Shown here: positions 39,034 to 49,415 of the stretch, in pieces
Position numbering within the stretch: position 1 is the first letter of the stretch
How the letters are laid out: each line of letters opens with the position of its first letter
Source of the DNA: a virus
IMG/VR virus record: IMGVR_UViG_3300031758_000068
Coordinates: 1 to 63,596 of that record
Reading direction: 5' to 3' (one strand)
Length of the DNA stretch: 63,596 nt
Notes under the pieces: model-generated
The model's database searches: none
The model's input: the letters and a program-made list of their open reading frames with translations, nothing else
Told to the model about the DNA's origin: nothing
Translations under genes and position numbers: made by a program

Positions 39034-42000
39034 ATGCCTTGTAGAATTAAGATAAAGGAGAACCTTGAAGGAGAAGTATATGACTTGGCAAGACCAGGTA
39101 CATATGGTACTGCTAAACAAGCAAGGGATCTAGCTGTGCGCATTAATCAAATGTACAATGACAGTGTTGTAAGATTTACAAGATCTGAAGCTGACATACT
39201 TAATATTGATGTCACAATTCCAGACTCTTTAATTGATAGATACTTTGCTAATGAGTTAAGACTTGAAGAAGAGGAGGCAAGACATGCTCTAAGAGCGGAT
39301 GCTGTAAGAGCAGGAGTTGATTATTCAGATGATTACCTAAAGCAGAATGAAGTAGATGACTATGACTTAGATATTGCTAAGCAGTTTGAACTTTCTGTAA
39401 AGGGTTCTCAAAGAGCAAGAGCTAATGAGATTGCTTTCAAGTTAGGTGAGAAGTTTAGAGTAGCCTTTGACATGGAGTATCAGCAAGTATCAGCTGACTA
39501 TGCTTATGAGTTACTTAAGGATACTAAGACACCGTATAACGGTGAACCGGCATTCTACTTTAACAACATAGTGTACTTTGTAGATGATAACTTTAATGTT
39601 GAGAACCTATTTCACGAGTACTCTCACCCTTTCTTACAAGCAATAAGAAGAGATAACCCTGTTTTATTTGAGAAGTTGTTTGCCCAGTTGTCTGCTACAT
39701 TTGCAGGTGACCGTATTATTGCTGACTTAGTAAATGAGCAGAAACAAAAGGTAGAGTCTAAGAGACTTACCGGTGATAGACTAAAAGAAGAAGCTCTTGT
39801 CCGTGCCATGGAGTACAGTGCCATGAAGAAGATTGACAAGGTTACTGAATCAGACAGTGCGTTCAAAGCATTTATGACTAATCTTCTATATGCTATCAAA
39901 AAGATTATCCAAAAGCTTGTAGGTAGAACAGACTTAAGCAAGTTGAGTGCTAATACAACTTTGGATGAGCTTGTTGACATGATGTTGACTAAAGAGTTCA
40001 AGATTGAAACCCAGGCGCTGAAGAATTCTGATGTGGCTGAGTTTGCTAGAAACGCTAAGACAGACATAGAAAAGCTAGTAGAAGAATTAAAAAATACTGA
40101 TGCTCAAGATTTCATTGACACCTTTAATAAGTTCTATACAGGGATTGACTATCAGCTAAAGCAGTTAGAGAAAACACCAAAGGATGTACAGAGAATGCTG
40201 CAGAAAGGTCAAGAGGATGGAAGCATTGATGGTAGAAGACTGTTGCGCAATGTAAAAAACTACATGAGCAAAGGTCAGACTGTATATACTAACCTTTCTG
40301 ATATTAATCCTGAAGATTTAATTGAAGCAATTAGAGCTCAAGAAAAAGAGTTCAACAAGCGCGCAATCAACATGATCAAGAGTATCAATGAGATTGAAGT
40401 ATTTGCCCGCAGGATTCAGACTATAGTAAAAGACATGCGTACCAAGAAGATACATCTTAAACCGGATGGTATGGCTGTGGTAGATTACTATATCTCATTC
40501 ATGGAAGAACAGCAACGTTTTATTGATGACATTCTAAAAACACTTAAGCTAGATGAGGAAACTTTATTTACTAAGAAGCTATTATCTATTGAGCGTGTAA
40601 TTAAGAACTCTTTGGGTGATGCATCTAAGTTGAGATTTGACGGAATGGTTAACTGGTTTACTGAAAACGCTGACTTAGTGAATGAATCTATTCAAGGTAA
40701 GCTTGAGACTAAGTTGATGTTGATACTGTCTCCGCAAGGTTTTACTGAACAAGAAATAACAGACTATATTACTAAGCTAAAAACAAGAGGTAACTTAGAT
40801 AAGTTTTCAAAAGCAGATATTGATTTAGGAAGACCTGTAACAAGTGACACATACATAGCAGAAGCAGTAAGAAACTTTGGAAAGAAATATATTACCGCAG
40901 AGAGTATTGCTAGAATGCTTAAGGGAGAAGGTGGTGATATAAATACTATTAGTGCTAACATCTTGTCCTATACAAATATCAATGACCAAATGGGTATTTT
41001 CTATAGAGAGATGAAGAATGAGTTGTCTAATGCTGCAGCTAAGTCTCATGAACAGGAAATAGAATTGATAAAGGCTATTCTTCCTCATCTTAATGCTCTA
41101 GGGTATAACCCTAATAAAACCCACATGCTTGCAGACTTGATGACATTTGTTGATACTATTGCTGTTGTAGAAGACGGTGAATTAAAACGGATGCAAATTA
41201 GATCTGTGCTAGATAAATTTATTAATTGGCGTGCGGATAAGGGGGAACTGGAATATGCTTTGGAAGAAGCTAGAGAAAAGAAGGATAGAGCTGCAATTAA
41301 GAAAGCCATGCAGGATCTATGGAACTTCCATAATACTTACATGAATAGACAATACAAGGATGAAGTCTATAATGTTCAGAATATATGGAGACAAACCAAT
41401 ACTGTATATGACCCTGTGACTAAGACTGATTTAGTAGTGTCCGCAGATGAATCTACAGAGGCATATCTTGAAAGACAAGAGGCACTTGACCAAATGAGTC
41501 TCTATAGTTCTACAAGTGTGTTTACTGAATTGGATGACCTCTATGAAGAACCAGAATCTAAAGAAGCGCGCAGAGAGTATCAGCAGTTATATGAAGTCTA
41601 TGATTCTTTTGGTGTACCAAAGTCTGAAGAGGAAAGAAAAAAAGTTCTAGTACGTCAGTTGTACAGAAAAGAATCTAAGAAGTTCTATGAGCCAAAGGTT
41701 AACTATGACCAGTTCCAGAGAGACTTTGACAACTTTGTACTTACAGAACTTGCATCTGAGGGTATTGATATGGATGATGTGGACTTTGACAAGTACATTC
41801 AAAAGTTCATTGACAAGAATACACGTTTGGCTTATTCTGATAAGTACTATGAAGACCTTGAGAAGATCTTTGATACTATTAGAACTCTTACAGAAAAGGC
41901 TAAAAACAATACTGTATCTCTACAACTTGCAACTCTGTATAAGCAAAGAGCTATTCTAGTTAATGTGGTTACAGATAAGAACGGTACTCCTGATGGTATT

Positions 42001-44967
42001 GAACTCAACCCTGCTCAAAGAAAGAAGTTACTAGAAATAGAAAAAGAAATTGTAGAGCTTCAGGAAAAGTATGACAGACAAACCGGTATCAGTAAAGAAG
42101 ATATGGCTTGGATGGCTAATATAGAAAAGCAAATCAAGCTAAATAAAACTATTGATCCTGTAGATATGGAAAAGTACAAGACACTTTTCAATATCAAAAA
42201 TGACTTGGGTCTCAGCAAACAAGAGAATGCTGACTTGAGAGCTGCCTTTGCTGAGCTTTCTGACTTGAGAGAGACAACTGCTACTGATGCTTATACTGCT
42301 GCATTTGATAATACTATAGGAGATGCAACAGCAATCCTAGAAGAGAAAGGAATGCTTGAGGCAAAAGACTTTCCAGGTGGTAATATTGTACAGTTAACGA
42401 GAGAGAATGCTGATGAGTGGATTAATTCACCTATCATAAAAAAGGTAATGGCAGTAAACCCAGAGTTTGCTACATGGTTTAAAGCTAACCACTACCTGAA
42501 GCCTTCATATGACCAAGCTACAAATTCATACATACCAAAGTACGTTAGAATAAAAGCATGGAGTGTTACAAGACCGGTTGATCCCGAGCACTATCAGATG
42601 ACTGATCTCATTAACCCTATTACTAAAAAACCAATCAGAGTTCAAGGTGTACCTGTAGGTAAATATTCTTACCGTAGTATTAAAGATGAGTACCGTACTA
42701 TACCTAGAAATGCTAACCGTGATAGTTATGTAGGTACCATCATTGACAACCAAGGAAACTATTTGCCTAAAGTAGTTCCTATTGGTAGCCCTAATGATAA
42801 GTACATGAACAAAGAGTACTTTGAATTAATGAAGAATCCTAACTCTGCAAGATTTAAGTTGATTGAGGAGTACAAGAAGCAGTATCTTAAGATACAAAAG
42901 GATAGACCATACAGCTCTAAGATGTATCTTGATACACCAAGAATGCGTATCAATGAGAACATGGAATATATGCAATCTGGTAATGCAAGAAATGATGCCT
43001 ATACTAAGTTGGAGCAACTTAAACAAGGTGCAACTTCTCTATTTAAATCTACTACGGATGACCGTGAGTTTGGTTTGAATGCTGATGTTTCTACTCAATT
43101 GATTGCTACTGATATCAACGGTAAACCTATTACCCGTATACCAGTAAGAGGTATGTATAAACTACAGCTTTCTGAAACTACAACAGATATACTTGGGTCA
43201 ACAAGTACTTACTTGTATTCATTGAATGAACAAGAAGCATTGATTAAGAATGAGCCATTAGGAAAAGCTATTCTTAAAATCCTGAGTGATCCTGAGAATG
43301 GATTGAAGGACATGAGCAAAGTGAGCCGTGATATCCAGAAGACCAGAGGTGAGGAAGTATTCTTGCCAGCTGCTACTAAGACATATCAAAGACTAAAAGC
43401 TAATCAATACTACATAGAAAGATTATTCTATGGACAAGCTGCATCTGACTTCCAACAAAACAACCCTGCGCTTACTAAGGTTATCAAAGCTCTCATGAGT
43501 AAAGCAAGTGGTTCATTCATCAACTTGGATATACAGTCTGCATTGAAGAACCGCTATGGTATGACATTCCAGAAGATGGTAGAAGCTGCCGGTGGACAGT
43601 ATATCAGCTACCAATCTATGGCGCGTGGTAAACTTAAAGCTTTCAAAGCTACAGTAGAGTTATCTTCTAAAGGTATTTACTATAAGGCAATGGGACCTAA
43701 GAGTTTACTTATCCAAATGATTGAAAGATTTGACCCGGTAACAGGGAAAACAAAGCAAGACTTTGGTAAATCTAACTCTAGAACTTTCATAAAGGATATG
43801 CTTGACATGACCTTCTTGTTAGATGGTAGAAAGCTATTGGAATTCAACAGTGGTTTGGAAATCTTCTTTGGTATGATGGAGCACAAACAAATTCCAATTA
43901 CAAGAGCAGATGGGAAAGTAGAAAAGATCCGCTACGTTGATGCTTGGGAACTTGGTGATGACCAGATTATCAGACTTAAAGAAGGTATTGATCCTGAGTG
44001 GGATCAAAAACCTATCTCTCATGAGTATGATGGTACTGAAACTCTAGATGAAATTGCTAAGAAATACTCAACTACAGTAGAAGCAATTAAAACTAAGAAC
44101 AAAATCAAAAGCGCTAGTGAGTTAGAACCAGGGGACAAGATTGTAATCTCTACTGCTAAGTTATTTAATGACTTCAAATTAAAGATTCAAGGTACAGGGA
44201 AAAGACTCAACGGTATGATAGCTGAGGAAGATAACCCTCAAGCTAACCAGTATATCCTCTATAACCTATTCTCCTTCTATAAGAAGTTTGCTCTACCTAT
44301 GTTCCTTAACAGATTCCAAACGGATTTGTCTAAAGAGAACAGATGGGGTGAAGTCTATGACTGGGATATGGGAACAACAACCAAAGGATACTATATCACA
44401 GGTATACAGTCAATCATTAAATTGATTAGAAATTTCAAAGAAGCATACCCTGCTATGGATGTAGAAGAAAAGACTGCAATCAAAAAGATGGCTTCTGAAT
44501 CTCTTATGTTGTTAGCTATGGCTCTTGTGGGTATGTTCTTGTTTGGATATGATCCAGGTGATGAAGATAGATTTAATAAACTCAAAGCTATGGAAGAAAG
44601 ATATGGTGCTTTAGGTTGGTTATCAAATGAAGCATTGTACCTATTAATCATGACTAAGAGAGAGAACCAGATGTTCATTCCATTACCGGGTATAGGATTT
44701 GATGAGTGGCTTAGTCTTACAGACAGTACTTCAATTGCAACAGGACCAACATTAGAACTCTATTCTAAACTGTTCATGGATATTATATACTGGGTAAGTG
44801 GAAGTGAGAAAGCAAGATACAAACAAGATGTAGGACCATATGCTTGGCAGACAGAAGGTAGTCTTAAACTATGGAATCACTTTGCAAGTGTATGGGGTAT
44901 CAAAGGTAAGAACGTAGCACCAATCTGGGCAATTAAGAAAGCGGAAGCGTTTGACGCACTCAATTAA
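39034..44967 (+). CDS. 1977-aa virion cargo/ejection protein with HExxH, LysM and membrane-like C-terminus
   Basis: An HEYSH motif (H194, E195, H198) lies in a NLFHEYSHPF context typical of zinc metallopeptidases. Long charged helical or coiled-coil regions follow (about 300-500 and 650-1050). A LysM repeat is visible at about 1666-1705 (TLDEIAKKYSTTVEAI...LEPGDKIVIS), the fold that binds N-acetylglucosamine polymers such as peptidoglycan. Near the C-terminus are hydrophobic segments (about 1822-1840, LMLLAMALVGMFLFGY, then NEALYLLIM and LFMDIIYWV). Together these suggest a protein that meets the cell wall and inserts in a membrane during genome delivery. Last gene of the rightward block, directly followed by the convergent terminator. 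Specific function inferred only. Confidence 0.92.
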   Translation: MPCRIKIKENLEGEVYDLARPGTYGTAKQARDLAVRINQMYNDSVVRFTRSEADILNIDVTIPDSLIDRYFANELRLEEEEARHALRADAVRAGVDYSDDYLKQNEVDDYDLDIAKQFELSVKGSQRARANEIAFKLGEKFRVAFDMEYQQVSADYAYELLKDTKTPYNGEPAFYFNNIVYFVDDNFNVENLFHEYSHPFLQAIRRDNPVLFEKLFAQLSATFAGDRIIADLVNEQKQKVESKRLTGDRLKEEALVRAMEYSAMKKIDKVTESDSAFKAFMTNLLYAIKKIIQKLVGRTDLSKLSANTTLDELVDMMLTKEFKIETQALKNSDVAEFARNAKTDIEKLVEELKNTDAQDFIDTFNKFYTGIDYQLKQLEKTPKDVQRMLQKGQEDGSIDGRRLLRNVKNYMSKGQTVYTNLSDINPEDLIEAIRAQEKEFNKRAINMIKSINEIEVFARRIQTIVKDMRTKKIHLKPDGMAVVDYYISFMEEQQRFIDDILKTLKLDEETLFTKKLLSIERVIKNSLGDASKLRFDGMVNWFTENADLVNESIQGKLETKLMLILSPQGFTEQEITDYITKLKTRGNLDKFSKADIDLGRPVTSDTYIAEAVRNFGKKYITAESIARMLKGEGGDINTISANILSYTNINDQMGIFYREMKNELSNAAAKSHEQEIELIKAILPHLNALGYNPNKTHMLADLMTFVDTIAVVEDGELKRMQIRSVLDKFINWRADKGELEYALEEAREKKDRAAIKKAMQDLWNFHNTYMNRQYKDEVYNVQNIWRQTNTVYDPVTKTDLVVSADESTEAYLERQEALDQMSLYSSTSVFTELDDLYEEPESKEARREYQQLYEVYDSFGVPKSEEERKKVLVRQLYRKESKKFYEPKVNYDQFQRDFDNFVLTELASEGIDMDDVDFDKYIQKFIDKNTRLAYSDKYYEDLEKIFDTIRTLTEKAKNNTVSLQLATLYKQRAILVNVVTDKNGTPDGIELNPAQRKKLLEIEKEIVELQEKYDRQTGISKEDMAWMANIEKQIKLNKTIDPVDMEKYKTLFNIKNDLGLSKQENADLRAAFAELSDLRETTATDAYTAAFDNTIGDATAILEEKGMLEAKDFPGGNIVQLTRENADEWINSPIIKKVMAVNPEFATWFKANHYLKPSYDQATNSYIPKYVRIKAWSVTRPVDPEHYQMTDLINPITKKPIRVQGVPVGKYSYRSIKDEYRTIPRNANRDSYVGTIIDNQGNYLPKVVPIGSPNDKYMNKEYFELMKNPNSARFKLIEEYKKQYLKIQKDRPYSSKMYLDTPRMRINENMEYMQSGNARNDAYTKLEQLKQGATSLFKSTTDDREFGLNADVSTQLIATDINGKPITRIPVRGMYKLQLSETTTDILGSTSTYLYSLNEQEALIKNEPLGKAILKILSDPENGLKDMSKVSRDIQKTRGEEVFLPAATKTYQRLKANQYYIERLFYGQAASDFQQNNPALTKVIKALMSKASGSFINLDIQSALKNRYGMTFQKMVEAAGGQYISYQSMARGKLKAFKATVELSSKGIYYKAMGPKSLLIQMIERFDPVTGKTKQDFGKSNSRTFIKDMLDMTFLLDGRKLLEFNSGLEIFFGMMEHKQIPITRADGKVEKIRYVDAWELGDDQIIRLKEGIDPEWDQKPISHEYDGTETLDEIAKKYSTTVEAIKTKNKIKSASELEPGDKIVISTAKLFNDFKLKIQGTGKRLNGMIAEEDNPQANQYILYNLFSFYKKFALPMFLNRFQTDLSKENRWGEVYDWDMGTTTKGYYITGIQSIIKLIRNFKEAYPAMDVEEKTAIKKMASESLMLLAMALVGMFLFGYDPGDEDRFNKLKAMEERYGALGWLSNEALYLLIMTKRENQMFIPLPGIGFDEWLSLTDSTSIATGPTLELYSKLFMDIIYWVSGSEKARYKQDVGPYAWQTEGSLKLWNHFASVWGIKGKNVAPIWAIKKAEAFDALN

Positions 44968-45005
44968 AAAAAAAGGGGAGAACAGCCGTAGCCATTCCCC
45001 CCTTT
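44966..45005 (-). terminator. Intrinsic terminator at the convergent block junction
   Basis: Read leftwards, the stem AAAGGGG/CCCCTTT is followed by nine Ts (complement of the A-run at 44966-44974), ending the DNA polymerase operon about 32 nt after its last stop. Rightwards it also folds but has only three Ts, so it may act weakly for the rightward giants. Confidence 0.85.
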
Positions 45006-45036
45006 AGGTGTAATCCCTGCATTCTTTATTACAGGA

Positions 45037-46188
45037 TCATAAGAAGAATTGGTTAGAGTCACCCTCTTCCTCATCTTCAAAGTTCAAATCAAAATCAAAT
45101 TCAGTTGTAGTCTCAGTATTATCTACTGAGAACTTAACTCTTTCTGGTGCTACTGGAACTAACATCTGTTCCATAATAGCATCTTCTTCTTCATCAGTAA
45201 TAAAATCATCTATTACTACCGGTGCTTCAAAAGTATTACCTGCAGGATCAGTGTATTCAACTACATCTGGTTCAGGTTCACCTTCAATCTCAGCTACACG
45301 TTCAACATACTCTTGATCTGACTCAATGTGAATTACTATTTCCTCAGATGTTTCTCCTGTAAGCTCAGCAATCTGATCTAGGATATTAGTCTGATTAGGA
45401 ATAGCATTTAATGGATCTATCATAGGTACAGTAATCTCTACAGCTGGTGTGATAGGAGCTACAAGAACTTGACCTAAGTTGAACTCATTGCTAATGAACC
45501 AGTGTAGCATGCGTTGATCTTCCATCCATGTTCTTGGGTGAGACTGTTGCAATGCTACGGTAGCATGGTTATAGAAAGACCACAATGTATCTTTACCTCC
45601 GTTATAGAAAAAGCTTGGCTTATCCATCTGCTGGCGGATAATACTTGCTTGCTCAGTAGTCAAGATTTCATACTCTGCAAAGAGTACACCTAGAATCTCA
45701 GCTTGTCTTCTTGAACTAATAGATACTACTTTCATAGCATCTTTATCAGCAACTAGGTTATCATAGTACATCTGCGCATTAGTCAGGTGAGTCTGCATCA
45801 TTGCAATTGTATCAGCATCTGCAGTACCAGTATGCTTTCTTGCATATGTACCAATCTCACCACATAACATGACGGTTTGATTAGCGTGCACATAACCACC
45901 TACTGCACATTTAAATCTTATTTGTTTATTATAACTGTTTGTCCATGCAAACATAAGGGACATCTCTGGGTCTGAATTGTAATTCAGCTGGTAGATACCT
46001 TGAGCAATTTGCCCATCATGGGTTGCTCTATACTCTTCACTTTGTACAGTGAAACCCATTGCAGCAATCTCTGCAAGGGCATAATCCATAATTGATTTGT
46101 GAGAAATAACTGTGTACGTAGCAGCGTGAACTGGCAACGGAACAGCTTCCAGAGTAGCTCTGGTGATGTCTTGAATTTTTCTTGGCAT
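45037..46188 (-). CDS. Conserved phage protein, DUF932-like (low certainty)
   Basis: A 383-aa protein whose ATG overlaps the stop of the DNA polymerase gene (TAATG), so the two are probably co-translated. The central part (FAWTNSYNKQIRFKCAVGGY, then VMLCGEIGTYARKHTG) recalls the beta-rich core of DUF932 phage/plasmid proteins, which are of unknown function. The last 100 residues are very acidic, with Asp/Glu runs (FDFDLNFEDEEEGDSNQ) like the tails of proteins that recruit partners. It is the last gene of the leftward block and ends just before the strong terminator. A role beside replication is guilt by association; no catalytic motif is visible. Confidence 0.88.
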   Translation of the reverse strand: MPRKIQDITRATLEAVPLPVHAATYTVISHKSIMDYALAEIAAMGFTVQSEEYRATHDGQIAQGIYQLNYNSDPEMSLMFAWTNSYNKQIRFKCAVGGYVHANQTVMLCGEIGTYARKHTGTADADTIAMMQTHLTNAQMYYDNLVADKDAMKVVSISSRRQAEILGVLFAEYEILTTEQASIIRQQMDKPSFFYNGGKDTLWSFYNHATVALQQSHPRTWMEDQRMLHWFISNEFNLGQVLVAPITPAVEITVPMIDPLNAIPNQTNILDQIAELTGETSEEIVIHIESDQEYVERVAEIEGEPEPDVVEYTDPAGNTFEAPVVIDDFITDEEEDAIMEQMLVPVAPERVKFSVDNTETTTEFDFDLNFEDEEEGDSNQFFL

Positions 46189-48365
46189 TAGAATAAACTT
46201 AATTGGTTTACATTTGGTTCTAGATTATAAATCTCCTTCATAATCTTTTCTAGATAGTAATCATAATTCAAATCATAGTCTTCAATATTCTTCTCTACAT
46301 AGTCAATGAACAGAGTCTGCATATACTTACCGGCTTCAGTCTGTGTATCACGACCATCAGTAAAGTTATATTTCATTATCTTACTGCCCTTATTAGACAT
46401 GTAATATCTAATAGTGTTTTGTACAGGTAATTCTACATAACTACCACCCACAGTAGGAGCAGTACGGCTAAACGCACCTTCAGTTGTTATACCAGTATTG
46501 GCTTCTTTATAAGCAGAATCACTTCTTACCCAGTTATCATCTGACCAAGACTCTTCCCAACCATTAGCAAGTAGATACTCTTTTTTCTGTTCAAGAGTAT
46601 ACTTTGCATATTCAGGATCTATTTCAGGTTTAAGAAACTTCTCAATAAACTTCCAATCACCTTTAATTTTCTTACCTGCACAAAAGTCAAATATGTTAGT
46701 TTGGGAATATATGAACTCTCTAGGGTCAATACCGTGGACAAAGTAATAGAAGATGCCTTTGGGAATTACCAAGTGACTCTTATTCTTATGCAGAGCCAAG
46801 TCAGCAAACTCAAATCTACCTTTACACTTTACAGCGCTATACTCATACACGCTAGGCATAATTTTGACAGTAGGATAATGCGGGAAGTCTTGTCTTATTC
46901 CAAGTATAGTATCATAATCAACACGCTTTGGCATGTTTACGGCAATGTAGTTATTTACATCACCTAAGATTATCTTGTCATACTTGTCATGCTCCAACTG
47001 AAGCTTGGTTATATCTTCCCACTGTTTACAGATTTCATAATACTTCTCTTCATACTCTCTTGGAATCATAGTCTCTAGACCATCAGTATTCTGCATCAAG
47101 GGTACAGCACCCGGTATACCTTCCGCTAGCATCTCATATAGCATAGCCAAACTCAACTGACCATTAATAGTGATACGCATAGTGAATTCAGGATCATACA
47201 GGAAACTGTTAGCATCATTACTCAAACCATAGGTTGAGTTAAGGATGATCTTGTATACATAGTTTCTGACATCTTTCTTACTGATCTTTTTTCTTTCATC
47301 AAAGAACCATTCATACTGTTCACAGAACTCTTTCTTGGGTAAATGCGCAGGAGCCCAGCCATTTCTAATTGCTAAGTTGGGATAATAACTGACAACATCT
47401 GAAGTCATGATAACCATATCTGCATTAGACTTGTAGACTCTACTTGCCCTGGCGCCATGAATACCACCCAAACCAAAGTCAGTCTTCACTCCTTTGTATT
47501 GGATAGAATATTTAAATCCACCTTTAGTTTCTTCTGGAAATACTATGGCTTCATTAAACTTACTAAGAAGCTTCTGAAAGGTTGCAGTGTTGAACTTTAT
47601 ATAATCTAGTATGATATCCTTGACTATAATCTGCTCACGCTTTGTTCTAAGCTGTTTAAGCTCATACTTTTTTATTCCAGTCTTCTGACTAAGGAAATGT
47701 AAGAATAACTCTTTAGAAATCCTTGGTTCAGATGCAGAGAACAAATTAATGTTGTACTCATCCGTGAGACTCTTGCGCAGCTCAATCTGCTTCTTACTCA
47801 GTTGCATGATAGCCTTGGTAGACTTAACATCATTCTTACAATAGTGAATCACTTCTTCTATCTGCTCAAATGTAGTAATCTCAGAACTATGGTGTATGGG
47901 CATATCAACAATGTTGTGCCAATCCATGGTGTACTGAATCCACTTCAGGCTTGATCTTTTAGCCGGGTTATCCCAGTGATTCAACTTGAATACATCTACC
48001 TGATTAATCTGGATGTCCTTTGGACTAAACTCCAGAAAGTTACCTTCATCTTGACTCTGTATAATATTCTGTGCTTTGCCATATAGCCATTCAGCTATCT
48101 CACATCCACCCATTTCTCTGAGCTGATCAGAGTTACGCAGAATATACTCAGTAATCTGACTGTCAAATCCGAGACCATTGAAACTAACATGCCACTCATC
48201 AAGAGTAATGTTTCTTTCTAAGAACTCTATAAGAGCATCTATGTCATTCTGCAAATCATGTACAATGAATACTTCAGTGTCTTCAGACTTTACGCTTTCA
48301 AATACGGCTATGAAACAATTACTCAAAGTCTCATAGTCCATTACCCAATGTGTTCTCATACTCAA
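46188..48365 (-). CDS. Family B DNA polymerase with 3'-5' exonuclease
   Basis: 725 aa. The N-terminal DEDDy exonuclease shows DYET (D10, E12), FNGLGFD (N63, D68) and YCKND. The polymerase domain has motif A DVVSYYPN (D323), motif B KIILNSTYG and motif C NTDG (D428). These fit family B, which many crAss-like phages carry while others have family A. It is shorter than T4-type enzymes (about 900 aa), with compact insertions; a TPR2 insertion for protein priming was not identified. Motif C reads NTD rather than the usual DTD, so the first carboxylate differs. It should be the replicative polymerase. It lies after a hairpin terminator, so it may start its own transcription unit with the gene at 45037. 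Confidence 0.93.
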   Translation of the reverse strand: MSMRTHWVMDYETLSNCFIAVFESVKSEDTEVFIVHDLQNDIDALIEFLERNITLDEWHVSFNGLGFDSQITEYILRNSDQLREMGGCEIAEWLYGKAQNIIQSQDEGNFLEFSPKDIQINQVDVFKLNHWDNPAKRSSLKWIQYTMDWHNIVDMPIHHSSEITTFEQIEEVIHYCKNDVKSTKAIMQLSKKQIELRKSLTDEYNINLFSASEPRISKELFLHFLSQKTGIKKYELKQLRTKREQIIVKDIILDYIKFNTATFQKLLSKFNEAIVFPEETKGGFKYSIQYKGVKTDFGLGGIHGARASRVYKSNADMVIMTSDVVSYYPNLAIRNGWAPAHLPKKEFCEQYEWFFDERKKISKKDVRNYVYKIILNSTYGLSNDANSFLYDPEFTMRITINGQLSLAMLYEMLAEGIPGAVPLMQNTDGLETMIPREYEEKYYEICKQWEDITKLQLEHDKYDKIILGDVNNYIAVNMPKRVDYDTILGIRQDFPHYPTVKIMPSVYEYSAVKCKGRFEFADLALHKNKSHLVIPKGIFYYFVHGIDPREFIYSQTNIFDFCAGKKIKGDWKFIEKFLKPEIDPEYAKYTLEQKKEYLLANGWEESWSDDNWVRSDSAYKEANTGITTEGAFSRTAPTVGGSYVELPVQNTIRYYMSNKGSKIMKYNFTDGRDTQTEAGKYMQTLFIDYVEKNIEDYDLNYDYYLEKIMKEIYNLEPNVNQLSLF

Positions 48366-48383
48366 ATTTTATACATAAGAAAA

Positions 48384-48413
48384 GGGGAGATAGAACTTGA
48401 CAACTACCTCCCC
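48384..48413 (-). terminator. Intrinsic terminator
   Basis: Read leftwards, GGGGAGGTAG pairs with CTATCTCCCC (one G-U pair) around a 10-nt loop, followed by TTTTCTT. It lies 21 nt after the stop of the 126-aa gene and just before the DNA polymerase start. Confidence 0.75.
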
Positions 48414-48434
48414 TCATCAACTGCCTGACAGGGC

Positions 48435-48815
48435 TTATTTTTTGGCTTCTAGGAATGATTTCCAATCCATGTCTTTCTGGTTAATTGCAAAGAACTCTAC
48501 CAAAGACTTAATAGCATCTACATCTTCAATATAGTACTCTTGGAAAGTCTCAATAGTTTTTCTTTCTTCCTTAACCGTTCTACCGTTAGCTCTTTTAGTT
48601 TTCAGTGGAGACGGGTCCCCGTTCTCATCAAGCTTAGGCAACATATGCAATGTTGTCTTGCTTAATTTACTGATAATTACAAATACCTTGGTAGCTGGAT
48701 CATAAATACATTCTACATAAGGACAGTCTTCAGTGACAGGGATTAATCTAAATGTTTCCCCTTCATTCCACGAAGACTTGACAACGTACATGTTGCCGCC
48801 AATAACTCTACTCAT
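48435..48815 (-). CDS. Conserved hypothetical protein, 126 aa
   Basis: I do not recognise a family. The N-terminal half is beta-rich (MYVVKSSWNEGETFRLIPV, then CIYDPATKVFVIISK). A basic linker (KTKRANGRTVKEERKT) and a helical C-terminus ending in KK follow. The start may instead be the Met at residue 9, where the conserved-looking sequence begins. It lies between the 188-aa gene and the DNA polymerase and is followed by a hairpin terminator. The basic linker would suit nucleic-acid contact, but this is a guess. Confidence 0.85.
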   Translation of the reverse strand: MSRVIGGNMYVVKSSWNEGETFRLIPVTEDCPYVECIYDPATKVFVIISKLSKTTLHMLPKLDENGDPSPLKTKRANGRTVKEERKTIETFQEYYIEDVDAIKSLVEFFAINQKDMDWKSFLEAKK

Positions 48816-48843
48816 ACTGTTGGTTGTTTTTAATTGTTACAAA

Positions 48844-49410
48844 TTAACCTAGAATTTTCTTGTTTTCCAAATTGCTAACTGTTGCTGTGAGATTTTCCTT
48901 CTCTAGGTCTGGTTTACTACATAGTTCACCAACACTTCTTAAGAATGATTCATCTACACCAAGTAAACTTGCATACAAGCTAAAGAATCTTTCCGGGAAA
49001 AGATAACTTTCCATGTAGGTGTAGCTACCATTTGTTTTGTCAAAGTGATTTAAAATTTTGCGCTTTATTTGCGGGTCCATTTGGCTGTACTTGCCATCCG
49101 CCATCTTCTGATAATCATCTTTCAAATCATTATAATCAAATGTCAAGATATTTTGAGTCTCATTCAGTTCTACATAATCACATAATCTCTCATGCTTTAG
49201 TATTACTGTCTTCTCAAAGTTCTTGTGCACTTGATCCGTTCTTTTTGGATAGATTGCAATCAGCTTTATATCCTCGGGAGTTAAGTAACCATCCCAAGAC
49301 AAATATGTCTGTTCAGGAACTACTGGACTACCTAATTTAATTCCAAGGAGCGGATATAAAAACACCTTGGACTTTTGAAAATAGCTCTTATAAAGCGCAT
49401 CAATTGCCAT
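48844..49410 (-). CDS. Conserved hypothetical protein, 188 aa
   Basis: No family recognised. The start MAIDALYKSYFQKSKVFLYP leads into a mixed alpha/beta protein with SWDGYLTPEDIKLIAIYP. A lysine-rich helical segment follows (MDPQIKRKILNHF), then a conserved-looking YTYMESYLFPERFFSLYASLL. I recall similar proteins in crAss-like genomes without an assigned function. It starts 5 nt after the RecB-like nuclease gene ends, so it is probably co-transcribed with it. There is no signal peptide or membrane segment. Confidence 0.87.
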   Translation of the reverse strand: MAIDALYKSYFQKSKVFLYPLLGIKLGSPVVPEQTYLSWDGYLTPEDIKLIAIYPKRTDQVHKNFEKTVILKHERLCDYVELNETQNILTFDYNDLKDDYQKMADGKYSQMDPQIKRKILNHFDKTNGSYTYMESYLFPERFFSLYASLLGVDESFLRSVGELCSKPDLEKENLTATVSNLENKKILG

Positions 49411-49415
49411 AAATT

